Positions 48,392 through 58,669 of a stretch of DNA of 64,000 nucleotides are shown here, one piece after another (position 1 is the stretch's first letter; each line of letters starts with the position of its first letter). The notes under the pieces were generated by a model that was not told the origin of the DNA, ran no database searches, and saw only the letters and a program-made list of their open reading frames with translations. A program made the translations under genes and the position numbers. Origin of the DNA: Candidatus Thiosymbion sp. (GTDB lineage: Bacteria > Pseudomonadota > Gammaproteobacteria > Chromatiales > Chromatiaceae); assembly GCA_018435665.1 (NCBI GenBank), contig JAHDND010000022.1:24909-88908 (forward strand), written 5' to 3'.

Positions 48392-49270
48392 TCAGACCAT
48401 CTTGCGGAGTTCATATTCCAGGATGCCCTCGGCGCCGGCGAGGCGCAGGCGCGGCACCAGGTCGCGGACCAGGCGGGCGTCGACGACGGTCTCCACCGCC
48501 AGCCATTCGCGGTCGTAGAGATGGCTGACGGTGGGGGCGTGGAGGCTGGGCAGCAGGGCGACGATCCCGTCCAGGTCCCGGTCGCGGACGTTGAGCTTGA
48601 GGGCCACCTTGTGCCGGGCGGCCAGGGCGGCCTGGAGCATGAGGGCGATCTGGTCGATCTTGGCACGCTTGTCGGGGTCCTGGCGCGCCCGGGGGTTGGC
48701 GATGAGGCGGGTCTCGGTGACCAGCAGGTCCTCGACGATGCGCAGGCCGTGGGCGCGGATGGTGCTGCCGGTCTCGGTAATCTCCACCACGGCGTCCACC
48801 AGGCCCTCCACCACCTTGGCCTCGGTGGCCCCCCAGGAGAACTCGACGCTGGCCTGGATGCCGCGCTCCCCCAGGTAACGCTGGGTGAAGCCCACCAACT
48901 CGGTGGCGATCTTCTTGCCCTGGAGGTCGGCGATGCTGGTCACGGTTGAGTCCTTGGGGACCACCAGGACCCAGCGGCTGGGTTGCTCCGAGCTCTTGGA
49001 ATAGGTCAGGGTGCAGATCTCCTCGACCTGGTCCTGGGTCTCGGTCTCCAGTATCCAGTCCAGGCCAGTCAGCCCCAGGTCCAGGGTGCCGTTGGCGACA
49101 TAGGGCGCCATCTCCTGAGCCCGCACCAGGACGCAGGACAGCTCGGGATCATCCACCTCCGGGTAATAGTTGCGATAGTTGGGGCTGATCTTCCAGCCCG
49201 CCTGCTCGAAGAGGGCCAGGGTGGATTGTTCAAGGCTGCCCTTGGGCAGGCCGAGGCGGAGCTGGGTCAT
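48392..49270 (-). CDS. hisG: ATP phosphoribosyltransferase, long form
   Basis: 292 residues from the ATG at 49270. First step of histidine synthesis. LRLGLPKGSLEQSTLALF at the start, the PRPP-binding-type segment VVEITETGSTIRAHGL (around residues 160-175), and a C-terminal regulatory domain (KVALKLNVRDRDLDGIVALLPSL) place it in the long, histidine-inhibited HisG class that needs no HisZ. No other his genes adjoin. Confidence 0.95.
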   Translation of the reverse strand: MTQLRLGLPKGSLEQSTLALFEQAGWKISPNYRNYYPEVDDPELSCVLVRAQEMAPYVANGTLDLGLTGLDWILETETQDQVEEICTLTYSKSSEQPSRWVLVVPKDSTVTSIADLQGKKIATELVGFTQRYLGERGIQASVEFSWGATEAKVVEGLVDAVVEITETGSTIRAHGLRIVEDLLVTETRLIANPRARQDPDKRAKIDQIALMLQAALAARHKVALKLNVRDRDLDGIVALLPSLHAPTVSHLYDREWLAVETVVDARLVRDLVPRLRLAGAEGILEYELRKMV

Positions 49271-49509
49271 GGTGGCAGGATTCGCGATGAAGGGGTGGCT
49301 TGGTAAAAGGTGGGCCATTTTACCCTTGTTCGCCCCAAGGGACCCTTAACCAGAAGGCGGCTGAGCCCTGTTGGACCCGGGGCTCCAGGCGGTGACCGCG
49401 CCATTGCTGTCAATGTGCCTCAGGATGGGAACCGGAGGGTCTGGACACGCGACCGGCTTACGCTATGGTATGGTCATCCCCTGATCACCGCCGGTTTCCT
49501 GGAGACGCC

Positions 49510-51078
49510 ATGAAGCGCCGCAAACTGCCCATCGGCATCCAGACCTTCGTCAAGATCCGCGAAGCCGATTACTACTATGTAGACAAAACCGGCTTCATCC
49601 AGCGGATGATCGACGAGGGCAGCCAGTATTTCCTGTCCCGCCCCCGGCGCTTTGGTAAGTCACTGCTTCTCGATACCCTAGCCGAACTGTTCGCCGGCCA
49701 CGAATCGCTGTTCCAGGGCCTGGCCATTCATCCGCACTGGGACTGGACCGTTCGTTATCCGGTCCTCCGTTTCAGTTTCGGCGGCGGCGTGGTGGAAAGT
49801 CGCGCCGAACTGGACCGACGCATCCGCGACCTGCTGCACCACAACCAGCGGGCGCTGGGGCTGACCTGCCGTGATCCGGCCGATGTGGTGGGCTGCTTCA
49901 GGGAACTGATCGAACAGGCTCATGCCGCCAGCGGCCAGCGGGTCGTGGTGCTGGTCGATGAGTACGACAAACCGATTCTCGACAATCTGACTGATCCGGA
50001 AATGGCCCGCACGATGCGCAACGGCCTGCGCAATCTCTATTCGGTCATCAAGGATAACGAAGCCCATATCCGCTTCGCCTTCCTGACCGGGGTCAGCAAA
50101 TTCAGCAAGGTCAGCATTTTTTCCGGATTGAACAACCTCGTTGACCTGACCATCGACCCGGCTTATTCGTCCGTGTGCGGCTATACCGAACAGGATGTGG
50201 ACACGGTGTTCGCCCCGGAACTGCCAGGTCTGGATCGGGCGCAGATTCGCGCCTGGTACAACGGCTACAACTGGACCGGCGAGGCGGTCTACAACCCCTT
50301 TGATCTGCTCCTGCTGTTCCAGAAACGGCAATTCCACGCCTGGTGGTTCGAAACCGGGACGCCGACCTTCTTGGTCGACCTGCTGGCCCGGCGCGGCTTT
50401 TTCACGCCCTCTCTCGCCCGGTTACGGGCCGATGAGGCGCTGCTTTCGGCTTTCGACGTGGAGACCATGGCCCCGGAAGCCCTGCTCTGGCAGACCGGCT
50501 ATCTGACCTTCACCGGTTCCCGGCGCATCGGCGCCCGCGTGGAATACACCCTGGGTTATCCGAATCTGGAGGTCGAGAGCGCGCTGAACGACAGTCTGAT
50601 CAAGGCGCTGATCGGCGAACCGGGCCAGGCCAGCGAACTGACCAGCCGCCTCTATGACGTGCTGGTCGCCGGCGATTTCCCGTCCCTGCGCGCCCATCTG
50701 GCCGGCCTGTTCGCCGCCATACCCTATCACTGGCAGACCGGCAACCCCATCGCCCACTACGAAGGCTACTACGCCAGCGTCTTCTACAGCCATCTGGCGG
50801 CGCTGGGTCTGGACTTGATCCCGGAGGACGCCACCAGTCGCGGGCGCATCGACCTGACCTTGAAATTCAACCAGCGCATCTGGATTTTCGAGTTCAAGGT
50901 GATCGAGCTGGAACCGGAACGGCAGGCGCTGCAACAGATCAAGGACCGGGGCTACGCCGACAAATACCGCGCCCTCGGCCAACCGATCCATCTGATCGGC
51001 ATCGAATTCAGCCGCGACCAGCGCACCCTGGTCGGCTTCGAGGTGGAAACCGGGCCGGGTCCACGCACTGGGGATTAA
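49510..51078 (+). CDS. AAA-ATPase-like / PD-(D/E)XK nuclease family protein (DUF1703)
   Basis: 522 residues from the ATG at 49510. The N-terminal AAA-like domain begins KLPIGIQTFVKIREADYYYVDKT and has the P-loop RRFGKSLLLDTL; a Walker B-like VVVLVDEYDKPI follows. The C-terminal nuclease-like domain has RIDLTLKFNQRIWIFEFKV, with the D and ExK residues. These proteins are numerous in purple sulfur bacteria and of unknown role, perhaps related to phage defence or mobile elements. Confidence 0.88.
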   Translation: MKRRKLPIGIQTFVKIREADYYYVDKTGFIQRMIDEGSQYFLSRPRRFGKSLLLDTLAELFAGHESLFQGLAIHPHWDWTVRYPVLRFSFGGGVVESRAELDRRIRDLLHHNQRALGLTCRDPADVVGCFRELIEQAHAASGQRVVVLVDEYDKPILDNLTDPEMARTMRNGLRNLYSVIKDNEAHIRFAFLTGVSKFSKVSIFSGLNNLVDLTIDPAYSSVCGYTEQDVDTVFAPELPGLDRAQIRAWYNGYNWTGEAVYNPFDLLLLFQKRQFHAWWFETGTPTFLVDLLARRGFFTPSLARLRADEALLSAFDVETMAPEALLWQTGYLTFTGSRRIGARVEYTLGYPNLEVESALNDSLIKALIGEPGQASELTSRLYDVLVAGDFPSLRAHLAGLFAAIPYHWQTGNPIAHYEGYYASVFYSHLAALGLDLIPEDATSRGRIDLTLKFNQRIWIFEFKVIELEPERQALQQIKDRGYADKYRALGQPIHLIGIEFSRDQRTLVGFEVETGPGPRTGD

Positions 51079-51209
51079 CCGGGACCCTGTCCAGGGATAT
51101 TCAGAGGGTCCGTCCCAAGACCTTACCTACCTCCTGATCCCGCGGCGGTGTCACGGGTCAATCTCCCTTCCCCATCCCCTTACTTCTCCACAACACGGAT
51201 TAGCCTCTC

Positions 51210-53459
51210 ATGAGACGCTCTCTACCCGCCCTGGTGGTCACCGCTATCGCGCTATTCACGCTGATAACGCCCTGGACCGCGACCGCCAACCCCCAGCAGA
51301 CCTCGCAGTCGCAGCCGCGCATTGGCCTGGTGCTGAGCGGCGGCGGGGCCCGGGGCTCGGCCCATATCGGGGTGCTCAAGGTCCTGGAAGAGCTGCGCAT
51401 CCCCATTCATGTGGTGGTGGGGACCAGCATGGGCTCCCTGGTGGGGGGCGCCTACGCCGCCGGGGTGTCACCAGCCATCCTGGAGGAACGGGTGACCCAG
51501 GTCGACTGGGATGCGCTCTTCACGGACGACCCACCGCGCGAGGATTGGCCCGCCCGGCGCAAACAGGGCTATCGAAACCCGACCTTCGATTTCAGCGTGG
51601 GCGTGCGGGATGGTGAGTTCAATCTGCCCAAGGGCGCCATTGCCGGCCAGCGGGTGCAGTTGTTCTTCAATGACGTGATCCAGGGCGTGGAGACCGTTCA
51701 GGATTTCGACGACCTGCCCATCCCCTTCCGGGCCGTGGCCACCAATCTGGAAAACGGCGAGATGGCGGTCTTTACCCAAGGCCCGCTACCGGTGGCCATG
51801 CGCGCCAGTATGTCCGTGCCTGGTGCCTTCGCGCCCATGGAGTGGGAGGACCACATCTACGTGGACGGGATGCTGGTGCGAAATCTGCCCATCGACGTGG
51901 CGCGTGAACTGGGCGTTGACGTCATCATTGCCGTCAACCTGGGCTCCGGCTACCTGCCCCGGGAGAAGCTCGGCAACATCCTGGGCGTCACCGGCCAAAT
52001 GATCGCCATCCTGACCGAGCAGAACGTTCAGGTCTCCCTCAAGCAGCTCGATCCCCAGCGTGATGTGCTGATCATTCCGGAGCTGGGCGACATCACCACC
52101 AGCGATTTCGCTCGCGCCCCGGAGGCCATTGCCAGCGGCGAGGCGGCGGCCCGCAAGATGGCCCCCCAACTGACCCGTTATCGCCTGAACGAGGCCGAGT
52201 ATGCCGCCTGGCACCAGGAGCGCTTCGGACCCGGCCACCCCGCGCGCCAAGCGGAGGAGGTGCGGATCGTCGGCCTCGACCGCGTCAACCCCGAGGTCTT
52301 CACCAATCTGGTCAAGGCCCAGAAGGGCAAACCCCTGGACCGCGCCCGGTTGGAAGCGGATATCCAGGAAATTTATGCCCATGGTGACTACGAGCGCATC
52401 AGCTATCACTTCCAGCCGCGGTCGGATAGCAGCGACATCCTCATCGTGAACGCGGTGGAAAAGGCCTGGGGGCCCGGCTACCTGGGGTTCGGTCTGGGGT
52501 TGATGACCGACAGCCACGGCGACAGTCGCTTCGGCCTGCGCGCCACCTACGACCAGAAGTGGGTCAACAGCCTGGGGGCGGAGGTAGGCGTCGACCTGAT
52601 CCTGGGCAATATCCCGAGCCTGCACGCCGAGTTCTATCAGCCCCTGACCCTGGATCGGGCGGGTTTCATCGCCCCTTATCTGGACTATGGCCTGAGCCCG
52701 GAAAGCCTCTTCGTCAGCGACCAGCGGATTGCCCGCTATGACGTCATCCGGGGTCGCCTCGGCCTGGACCTGGGCACGACCCTGCGGGAGACCGAGATCC
52801 GCCTCGGCCCCTACCTGGGACAGACCGAGGTCAGCCTCGACACCGGCTCCCCGCGGCTGACGGAAGGGACCGTGAACGACACCGGGGTGCGCGCCCTGGT
52901 CTATTACGACACCATGGACAGCGCCGCCATCCCCAGGGAGGGGACCCGCGTCTTCCTGGATGTCCGCAATCCCCTGGAGGCCATGGGGGCGGATGAGCAA
53001 TACACCCGCGCCCTACTCACCGCCACCACCGCCCATAGCTTCGGGCCGAATACCCTGACGTTGAAGATCAAGGGGGGCAGCAGCTTCGGCGAGCGCATGC
53101 CCTACTATGACCAATTCGCCCTGGGCGGCTTCCTGAATCTCTCCGGCTATGCCTTCGAGCAGTTCCGTGGTGGTGACATGGCCTTCGCCGGCCTGGCCTA
53201 CTACCGCCAGATTGCGTCCCTGCCCCCGCCCATCGGCCGGGGTCTCTACCTGGGGGGCTCCCTTGAATACGGCTGGCTCTCGGAGGGGACGGTCATCAAC
53301 CCGACCTCGAGCGAGGAACTGGTCCTCAGCCCCGAGAAGTCCGGTCTCGCCGCGAGCCTGTTCTTCGGTTCGGATACCTGGATCGGACCGGCCTACCTGG
53401 GGCTGGGGATTAGCGGCACGGGCGACAGCAGCATCTATGTGCTGATCGGCCAGCCTTGA
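51210..53459 (+). CDS. Patatin-like phospholipase fused to a BamA-type barrel (type Vd, PlpD-like)
   Basis: 749 residues. Signal peptide at 1-27; a patatin domain with oxyanion loop GGGARG at 44-49, nucleophile Ser73 in GTSMG and the catalytic Asp in VDGML; one POTRA domain (VRIVGLDRVNPEVFTNLVKAQKG); then a 16-strand BamA/Omp85-like barrel to the C-terminus. Type Vd secretion proteins export and may release the lipase. All catalytic residues are intact. It is a single gene. Confidence 0.92.
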   Translation: MRRSLPALVVTAIALFTLITPWTATANPQQTSQSQPRIGLVLSGGGARGSAHIGVLKVLEELRIPIHVVVGTSMGSLVGGAYAAGVSPAILEERVTQVDWDALFTDDPPREDWPARRKQGYRNPTFDFSVGVRDGEFNLPKGAIAGQRVQLFFNDVIQGVETVQDFDDLPIPFRAVATNLENGEMAVFTQGPLPVAMRASMSVPGAFAPMEWEDHIYVDGMLVRNLPIDVARELGVDVIIAVNLGSGYLPREKLGNILGVTGQMIAILTEQNVQVSLKQLDPQRDVLIIPELGDITTSDFARAPEAIASGEAAARKMAPQLTRYRLNEAEYAAWHQERFGPGHPARQAEEVRIVGLDRVNPEVFTNLVKAQKGKPLDRARLEADIQEIYAHGDYERISYHFQPRSDSSDILIVNAVEKAWGPGYLGFGLGLMTDSHGDSRFGLRATYDQKWVNSLGAEVGVDLILGNIPSLHAEFYQPLTLDRAGFIAPYLDYGLSPESLFVSDQRIARYDVIRGRLGLDLGTTLRETEIRLGPYLGQTEVSLDTGSPRLTEGTVNDTGVRALVYYDTMDSAAIPREGTRVFLDVRNPLEAMGADEQYTRALLTATTAHSFGPNTLTLKIKGGSSFGERMPYYDQFALGGFLNLSGYAFEQFRGGDMAFAGLAYYRQIASLPPPIGRGLYLGGSLEYGWLSEGTVINPTSSEELVLSPEKSGLAASLFFGSDTWIGPAYLGLGISGTGDSSIYVLIGQP

Positions 53460-53494
53460 CCCGGCCACCGGTATGCGAAGGCATACCCTGGTCC

Positions 53495-54532
53495 TTAGAA
53501 CACCATGCGGGCGTCAAACACCGGGCCATCGACGCAGACGCGCTTCATGGCCGGCCCTTCGGGAGTCTTGACCTCGACCACGCAGCCGGCGCAGCCGCCA
53601 ACACCGCAGGCCATGAACTCCTCCAGGGAGACCTGACAGGGGAGGTCAAAGTCCCGGGCCAGGGCGGCCACCGCCGCCAGCATGGGGTGGGGACCGCAGG
53701 CGAAGACCTCCACCTCGGCCAGGGCCGCCGCATCCAGGGTCTGGAGCCAGGACCGGGCCAGGTCGGTGACATAGCCCTGGAAGCAGCCTGGATAGCCTTG
53801 CAGGCTGGCCAGGCGGCTGGGGATGCCCCAGTCGTCCAGCAGGGGCATGGCGGCGATGACCGCCGGCGGCAGGCCCGGGACGATGAACTGGCTGGGTTGG
53901 GCCCGGAAGGGGAAGGGCACCTCGGAACCCAGGATCACCAGGGGAGACCAGGCGGTCACCCGCCCCGGAGCCGTACCTGGGGCTGTACTGGGGGCCGCAC
54001 CCGGGGCTGAACCTGGGACCGTACCTAGGACCTCACCCGGGGCCGAACCTGGCGCCGCGCCCGAGGGCATACCCGAGGGCATACCTGGGGTCTGCCGCAG
54101 GCGGTCGGCGAGAAAGACCATGGGCGGCATCCCCACCCCGCCGCCAATGAGCAGGGGTCGGGGGCGCTCGGGGTGGACCTGGAAAGGCTGGCCGATGGGG
54201 CCGATGGAGCTGATCCGGTCGCCGGGCTTGCGCCGGGCCAGGAGCCGGGTCCCCTCCCCCACCGCCTTGTAGAGGATCTCGATCCAGCTCTCCCGGGGGT
54301 TGGCCCGCATCAGGGACAGAGGCCGGCGCAGGGGCAGGGCCGGGTCGCAGGTGATGTGCACGAACTGGCCGGGCCGGGCGCGCCGGGCGCACTCCGGGGA
54401 CCAGAGGCGCAGCAGGTACTGGTCGCCGGGGAAGGCCTCGTGGCTCAGGACCTCGGTCTCTTCCACGAAGAGGGTATCGCGATAGGATCCGTGGTTCATA
54501 GCATTCATCGCATCTTCAACGCCGGCGCTCAT
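53495..54532 (-). CDS. pyrK: PyrK-like iron-sulfur flavoprotein (dihydroorotate dehydrogenase electron-transfer subunit)
   Basis: 345 residues from the ATG at 54532, overlapping the dihydroorotase-like gene by 17 bp; a start at 54508 is also possible. The FAD domain (LPLRRPLSLMRANP), the NAD domain (LLIGGGVGMPPMVFLADRL) and the [2Fe-2S] site (CGVGGCAGC...RVCVDG) are intact. PyrK serves class 1B PyrD, but no pyrD is in the window and gammaproteobacteria usually use class 2 PyrD. A run of eleven tetrapeptides (G-x-A-P type, about residues 150-191) interrupts the NAD domain. Confidence 0.85.
   Translation of the reverse strand: MSAGVEDAMNAMNHGSYRDTLFVEETEVLSHEAFPGDQYLLRLWSPECARRARPGQFVHITCDPALPLRRPLSLMRANPRESWIEILYKAVGEGTRLLARRKPGDRISSIGPIGQPFQVHPERPRPLLIGGGVGMPPMVFLADRLRQTPGMPSGMPSGAAPGSAPGEVLGTVPGSAPGAAPSTAPGTAPGRVTAWSPLVILGSEVPFPFRAQPSQFIVPGLPPAVIAAMPLLDDWGIPSRLASLQGYPGCFQGYVTDLARSWLQTLDAAALAEVEVFACGPHPMLAAVAALARDFDLPCQVSLEEFMACGVGGCAGCVVEVKTPEGPAMKRVCVDGPVFDARMVF
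53960..54085 (-). repeat. 12-bp in-frame repeats in pyrK
   Basis: About eleven consecutive 12-bp units encode GMPS, GMPS, GAAP, GSAP, GEVL, GTVP, GSAP, GAAP, STAP, GTAP between the FAD and NAD halves. The first two units are identical at DNA level. Confidence 0.9.
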
Positions 54533-55910
54533 GGACGATCTGGCCACCCAGCAGGGTCCAGGTCACCCGTCCCTTGAACCGCTCGCCCCAGAAGGGGGTG
54601 TTACGGCCCTGGCTGAGCCAGGTCTTGGGGCCGACCCGCCACTTGGCCTCGGGGTCGAAGACGCACAGATCCGCCGCCTGCCCTGGGGCCAGGTTGCCCA
54701 GGGGCAGACCCAGGATGGCCGCCGGGCCGCTGGTGACGCGGGCGATGGCGGTGGGCAGGTCCAGGACGCCCGCGGCGACCAGGCGCAGCAGCAGCGGCAG
54801 CAAGGTCTCCAGGGCCGCCATCCCCGGGGCGGTGCTGGGGAAGGGCGCCAGCTTGGCGTCCGGCTCATGGGGTTGGTGGTCCGAGCAAACGGCGCTCACC
54901 AGACCCGTGCGGACCGCCTCCCGCAGGGCGTCGCGATCGGCGGCGGTGCGCAGGGGCGGGTTCAGGTGGCATTGGCTATTGAAGCCCTCCAGGTCATCCT
55001 CGGTGAGGATGAGCTGATGGGCGCTGACGTCGGCGCTGACGGCGATACCCCTTGCCTGGGCCGCGGCCAATTTCTCCAGGGAGCGAGCGCAGGACAGGGC
55101 GCGGAAATGGACCCGGGCGCCGGTCTGCTTGGCCACCTCCAGGTCCCGGGCCAGGGCCACCGTCTCCGCCGCCTCTGGGATGCCTGGCAGGCCCAGGCGG
55201 GCGCTGATCCGCCCCTCGTGGGCGCAGCCGTTGTCGCGCAGGAAGGGGTTCTCCGGGCGCATGATGACGGTCAGGCCGAAGGTGGCGGCGTACTCCATTG
55301 CCCGGCGCAGCACCTGGGTATTGATGATGGGGCGCTCGGCCTGGCACATGACGGCGCAACCCGCCTGGCGCAGGGTGGCCATCTCACTGAGCTGCTCGCC
55401 CGCCAGGCCATGGGTGAGGGCGCCGGCGGGCACCACCCGCGCCTTGCCCGCCTGCTTAGCGGTGCGGGTGATGAGCTGGGCCACTGCCGGGGTGTCGATG
55501 ATGGGTGCCGTATCCGGCGGGCAGCAGAGGCTGGTGATGCCCCCGGCCGCGGCGGCGGCGGTCTCGCTGGCGATGGTGCCCTTGTGCTCCTGGCCCGGTT
55601 CCCGCAGCCGGGCGCAGAGGTCGATGAAGCCCGGGCAGACCACCTGGCCGGTGGCGTCCAGGACCCGGTCCGGCGCGAAGCCCGCCGGTGCCTCGCCCAC
55701 CGCCAGGACCTTGCCGTCGGCGATATGCAGATCGAGGAGGGCGTCGATGCCGTTGGCGGGGTCAATCAGCCGGCCATGGCGGATGCTCAGGCGTCCGGCC
55801 ACCTCGCCCGAGGCGATACCTGGAGGGAGACTGGGCAGGTTGCCAAGGGCAATGCTGGGAGCTAGTCCGGGCGCGGGGCCGGCGGGGGTGCCAAGGGTTG
55901 TTTCAGTCAT
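54516..55910 (-). CDS. pyrC: Catalytically inactive dihydroorotase homologue (PyrC' / PyrX)
   Basis: 464 residues. The dihydroorotase fold is complete, but the metal-binding HxH after the first strand is gone: [13 protein letters not shown] replaces GFIDxHxHLREPG. This matches the non-catalytic PyrC' subunits that assemble with PyrB in pseudomonads and relatives, where they stabilise ATCase. A separate active PyrC must exist elsewhere. Overlaps pyrB by 8 bp. An N-terminal extension (residues 7-38) is a run of G-x-x-P tetrapeptides like those in the neighbouring pyrK. Confidence 0.9.
   Translation of the reverse strand: MTETTLGTPAGPAPGLAPSIALGNLPSLPPGIASGEVAGRLSIRHGRLIDPANGIDALLDLHIADGKVLAVGEAPAGFAPDRVLDATGQVVCPGFIDLCARLREPGQEHKGTIASETAAAAAGGITSLCCPPDTAPIIDTPAVAQLITRTAKQAGKARVVPAGALTHGLAGEQLSEMATLRQAGCAVMCQAERPIINTQVLRRAMEYAATFGLTVIMRPENPFLRDNGCAHEGRISARLGLPGIPEAAETVALARDLEVAKQTGARVHFRALSCARSLEKLAAAQARGIAVSADVSAHQLILTEDDLEGFNSQCHLNPPLRTAADRDALREAVRTGLVSAVCSDHQPHEPDAKLAPFPSTAPGMAALETLLPLLLRLVAAGVLDLPTAIARVTSGPAAILGLPLGNLAPGQAADLCVFDPEAKWRVGPKTWLSQGRNTPFWGERFKGRVTWTLLGGQIVHERRR
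55797..55892 (-). repeat. 12-bp-period repeats at the 5' end of pyrC'
   Basis: About eight tetrapeptide units ([32 protein letters not shown]) precede the conserved start of the fold ([14 protein letters not shown]). The DNA units are more diverged than in pyrK but share the period and the Gly-x-x-Pro character. Confidence 0.65.
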
Positions 55911-56889
55911 GGGCGTCGACCTGCGCGAGCCGGTTCTGGGTACCGATGCACAGGGCCATGACCGCCATGCGCACGGCGATGCCGTTGCTGACCTGTTCCA
56001 GGATCACCGACCGCGGCCCGTCGGCGACCTGGGAGTCCATCTCCACCCCGCGGTTGATGGGGCCGGGGTGCATGACGATGGCGTCCGGCTTGGCGGTGGC
56101 CAGGCGCTCCTCGGTAAGGCCGAAGAGCTGAAAGTATTCGTGCTCGCTGGGCAGCATGGCGCCGCGCATGCGCTCGCGTTGCAGGCGCAGCATGATGACC
56201 ACGTCCGCGTCGCGCACCCCCTCGCGCAGGTCGTGGAAGACCCGCGCCCCCAGGGATTCCGGCTCCGCCGGCAGCAGGGTGCGCGGGGCGATGATGCGCA
56301 CCTCCCCGGCGCCCAGGGTCCTGAGGGCCGCGAGCTGGGAGCGGGCCACCCGCGAGTGCAGGATGTCGCCGACGATGGCCACGGTGAGCCGGCTGAAGTC
56401 CCCCTTGTGCCGGCGGATGGTGAACATGTCCAGCATGCCCTGGGTGGGGTGGGAGTGACGCCCGTCCCCAGCGTTGATGACGCTCACCCCCGGGGCGACA
56501 TGCTGGGCGATGAAGTGGGCCGCCCCGCTCTCCGCATGACGCACCACGAACATGTCGACGTGCATGGCCTCCAGGTTGCGCAGTGTGTCGAGCAGGGTCT
56601 CGCCCTTGGAGGTGGAGGAGGCGGCGATGTTGAGGGTCAGGACGTCCGCCGAGAGGCGTTTGGCCGCCAGTTCGAATGTGGTGCGGGTGCGGGTGCTGGT
56701 CTCGAAGAAGAGATTGGCCACCGTCTTGCCCCGGCACAGGGGCACCTTCTTCACCGCCTGGCGGGCGACGCCGAGAAAGCCCTCGGTCTTGTCGAGGATC
56801 TTGATCAGGAGTTCCCTGCTCAACCCCTCCAGGGTGAGGAAGTGCTTGAGGTGGCCCTGGTCGTCGAGCTGGATGTTCGGGGGAGGCAT
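55903..56889 (-). CDS. pyrB: Aspartate carbamoyltransferase catalytic subunit
   Basis: 328 residues. The carbamoyl-phosphate-binding motif [13 protein letters not shown] and the [19 protein letters not shown] segment are intact, and [12 protein letters not shown] closes the site. It makes N-carbamoyl-aspartate for pyrimidine synthesis. The 8-bp overlap with pyrC' and absence of pyrI are typical of the class A ATCase-PyrC' dodecamer. Confidence 0.96.
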   Translation of the reverse strand: MPPPNIQLDDQGHLKHFLTLEGLSRELLIKILDKTEGFLGVARQAVKKVPLCRGKTVANLFFETSTRTRTTFELAAKRLSADVLTLNIAASSTSKGETLLDTLRNLEAMHVDMFVVRHAESGAAHFIAQHVAPGVSVINAGDGRHSHPTQGMLDMFTIRRHKGDFSRLTVAIVGDILHSRVARSQLAALRTLGAGEVRIIAPRTLLPAEPESLGARVFHDLREGVRDADVVIMLRLQRERMRGAMLPSEHEYFQLFGLTEERLATAKPDAIVMHPGPINRGVEMDSQVADGPRSVILEQVSNGIAVRMAVMALCIGTQNRLAQVDAHD

Positions 56890-56897
56890 GGTACTAC

Positions 56898-57437
56898 TCA
56901 GCCTTGGCGATGACCCAGGACCAGGGCCAGGGGGTCGGGACCGGTCAGCTTGACTTGCAGGCTACCGTCCCGGTCCAGCTCCTGCTTGAGGTCCAGGCCG
57001 GTGACATCCGCGGCGATGGGCAATTCCCGCCAGCCGCGGCGCACCAGCACCGCTAGCATCACCGAGGCCGGACGGCCGTAGTCGAAGAGGCTGTTGAGGG
57101 CGGCGCGGATGGTGCGGCCGGTCTGCAGGACGTCGTCCACCAGGATGAGGTGACGGTCGTCCACCTCCACCGGTAGATGGGAGGGGCGGACCTGGGGATG
57201 CAGGCCGATGCGGCTGAAATCGTCGCGGTAGAAGGAGATATCCAGCACGCCCAGGGGCTCGTCGAGCATCAGGATGCGATGCAGGCGCTCCGCCACCCAG
57301 ACGCCGCCGGTGTGGATGCCCACCATCAGCGGGTCGATGATGCCGCGCTGGGTCAGCTTGTCTTGCAGGGCCGTGCCCATGCGGGCGATGACGGCCTCCA
57401 GGGCCGCGGCATCGGCATAGATTTCAGTGGCGCTCAC
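56898..57437 (-). CDS. pyrR: PyrR bifunctional regulator / uracil phosphoribosyltransferase
   Basis: 179 residues from a GTG that overlaps ruvX by 14 bp. The PRPP motif [18 protein letters not shown] and the [13 protein letters not shown] segment identify PyrR. It salvages uracil and in some bacteria controls the pyr operon by attenuation; I saw no obvious PyrR-binding hairpin here, so the regulatory role is open. Confidence 0.94.
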   Translation of the reverse strand: MSATEIYADAAALEAVIARMGTALQDKLTQRGIIDPLMVGIHTGGVWVAERLHRILMLDEPLGVLDISFYRDDFSRIGLHPQVRPSHLPVEVDDRHLILVDDVLQTGRTIRAALNSLFDYGRPASVMLAVLVRRGWRELPIAADVTGLDLKQELDRDGSLQVKLTGPDPLALVLGHRQG

Positions 57438-57831
57438 TCAACCAGGTCTCCAGCAAGAGTTTGGCCGCCATGGCATCGACCACCTCGCGGGAGGTCGCCT
57501 TGCGCCCCAGGATCTGGCGGGCCTCCAGGGTCGTCAGGCGCTCGTCCACCAGGTGGACCGGGAGCCCGAAGCGCCCCTGGACCTGGCGGGCGAAGCGCCG
57601 GGCCAAGGGGGCGATCGCGGTCTCGGTGTCGTCCATGTTGTAAGGCAGGCCGACCACGGCGGCCTCCGGCTGCCATTCACGGATCAGGGCCTCGATGCGC
57701 GGCCAGTCGGGGCGGTCATCGTGGCTGCGCAGGGTGGTCAGGGGGGCGGCGGTGGCGGTGATGCGCTGTCCGATCGCCACGCCGATCTTACGTGGTCCGA
57801 AATCGAACCCAATCAGGGTGCCGCTGGCCAT
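57424..57831 (-). CDS. ruvX: RuvX/YqgF nuclease (Holliday-junction resolvase-like, rRNA maturation)
   Basis: 135 residues. It has [26 protein letters not shown] and [11 protein letters not shown], the usual YqgF RNase H-fold motifs with the catalytic acids. YqgF is essential in Escherichia coli and acts in 16S rRNA 5' processing. It starts immediately after the yqgE stop, with no gap. Confidence 0.95.
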   Translation of the reverse strand: MASGTLIGFDFGPRKIGVAIGQRITATAAPLTTLRSHDDRPDWPRIEALIREWQPEAAVVGLPYNMDDTETAIAPLARRFARQVQGRFGLPVHLVDERLTTLEARQILGRKATSREVVDAMAAKLLLETWLSERH

Positions 57832-58395
57832 TCAGGCGTGGCCGACCTCGGCGCTCATCAGGTTGAGGTCCACCCCCAGCAGCGAGGCCGCCGCCTGCCA
57901 GCGCCGCCCGGCGGGCAGCCGGAAGATGATGTCATTGTCCGCCGGGCCGCTCAGCCAGGCATTGGTGCCCATCTCCTGTTCGAGCTGGCCGCCGCCCCAG
58001 CCGGCGTAGCCCAGGGCCACGAGCCGCCAGGCCGGCCCCTTGCCCGCGGCGATGGCCTCCAGGATGTCCCGGGAGGTGGTCACGCAGATATTGGGGGCCA
58101 CGCTCAGGGTGGAATCGTAGGTCTCCCCCTCGGAGTGAAGGACGAAGCCGCGATCGGTCTGTACCGGCCCCCCGAGATAGACGGGGGTGTCGACGACGGC
58201 CGGGTCCGTCACCTCGATGTCCAGTTGCTCCAGGATCTCGCCGAGGCGAATCTCCAGGGGGCGATTGATGACGATCCCCATGGCCCCCTGCTCCGTGTGC
58301 TCACAGAGATAGGTCACGGTGCGCGAGAAATTGGGATCCCGCAGCCCAGGCATGGCGATGAGAAAGTGATTGGCGAGGGTGGAGGCGTATGGCAT
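57832..58395 (-). CDS. YqgE/AlgH family protein
   Basis: 187 residues from the ATG at 58395. The UPF0301 pattern: FLIAMPGLRDPNFSRTVTYL, then GAMGIVINRPLE, VYLGGPVQTDRGFVLH and LGYAGWGGGQLEQE. Function unknown; it was linked to alginate control as AlgH in Pseudomonas. It heads the yqgE-ruvX-pyrR-pyrB-pyrC'-pyrK row, a common gammaproteobacterial order. Confidence 0.94.
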   Translation of the reverse strand: MPYASTLANHFLIAMPGLRDPNFSRTVTYLCEHTEQGAMGIVINRPLEIRLGEILEQLDIEVTDPAVVDTPVYLGGPVQTDRGFVLHSEGETYDSTLSVAPNICVTTSRDILEAIAAGKGPAWRLVALGYAGWGGGQLEQEMGTNAWLSGPADNDIIFRLPAGRRWQAAASLLGVDLNLMSAEVGHA

Positions 58396-58541
58396 GCCCC
58401 ATAGTATCCGGCCCGGACTGGCCAGAGGCAAGCCGGGCCGCTGGCCAACCCCACACCGGGAAGAAGGAATTCAGTTTACACCCAGCGCGCTTGGGTTTTT
58501 GGCTTCGGCACCGGGAGTCGGGCTTGGTCACTCGATCGGGG

Positions 58542-58572
58542 TTCATCAATACGATGTGGGAATCACTATAAT
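58542..58572 (+). promoter_or_regulatory. Putative promoter of the binding-protein/kinase operon
   Basis: A perfect TATAAT at 58567-58572, with a weak -35 candidate TTCATC 19 bp upstream, about 100 nt before the first ATG of the operon. The 274-bp gap holds no gene. The -35 match is poor, so the promoter may need an activator. Confidence 0.4.
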
Positions 58573-58669
58573 CCTGACTTCGCGATCCCAGCCGGGACCG
58601 ATCGCGGCGCTCAGGCCGCTTTAGCCGCGGAGTCAGTCCCAGCCAACTACTTATCGTGATGATTAAAGC

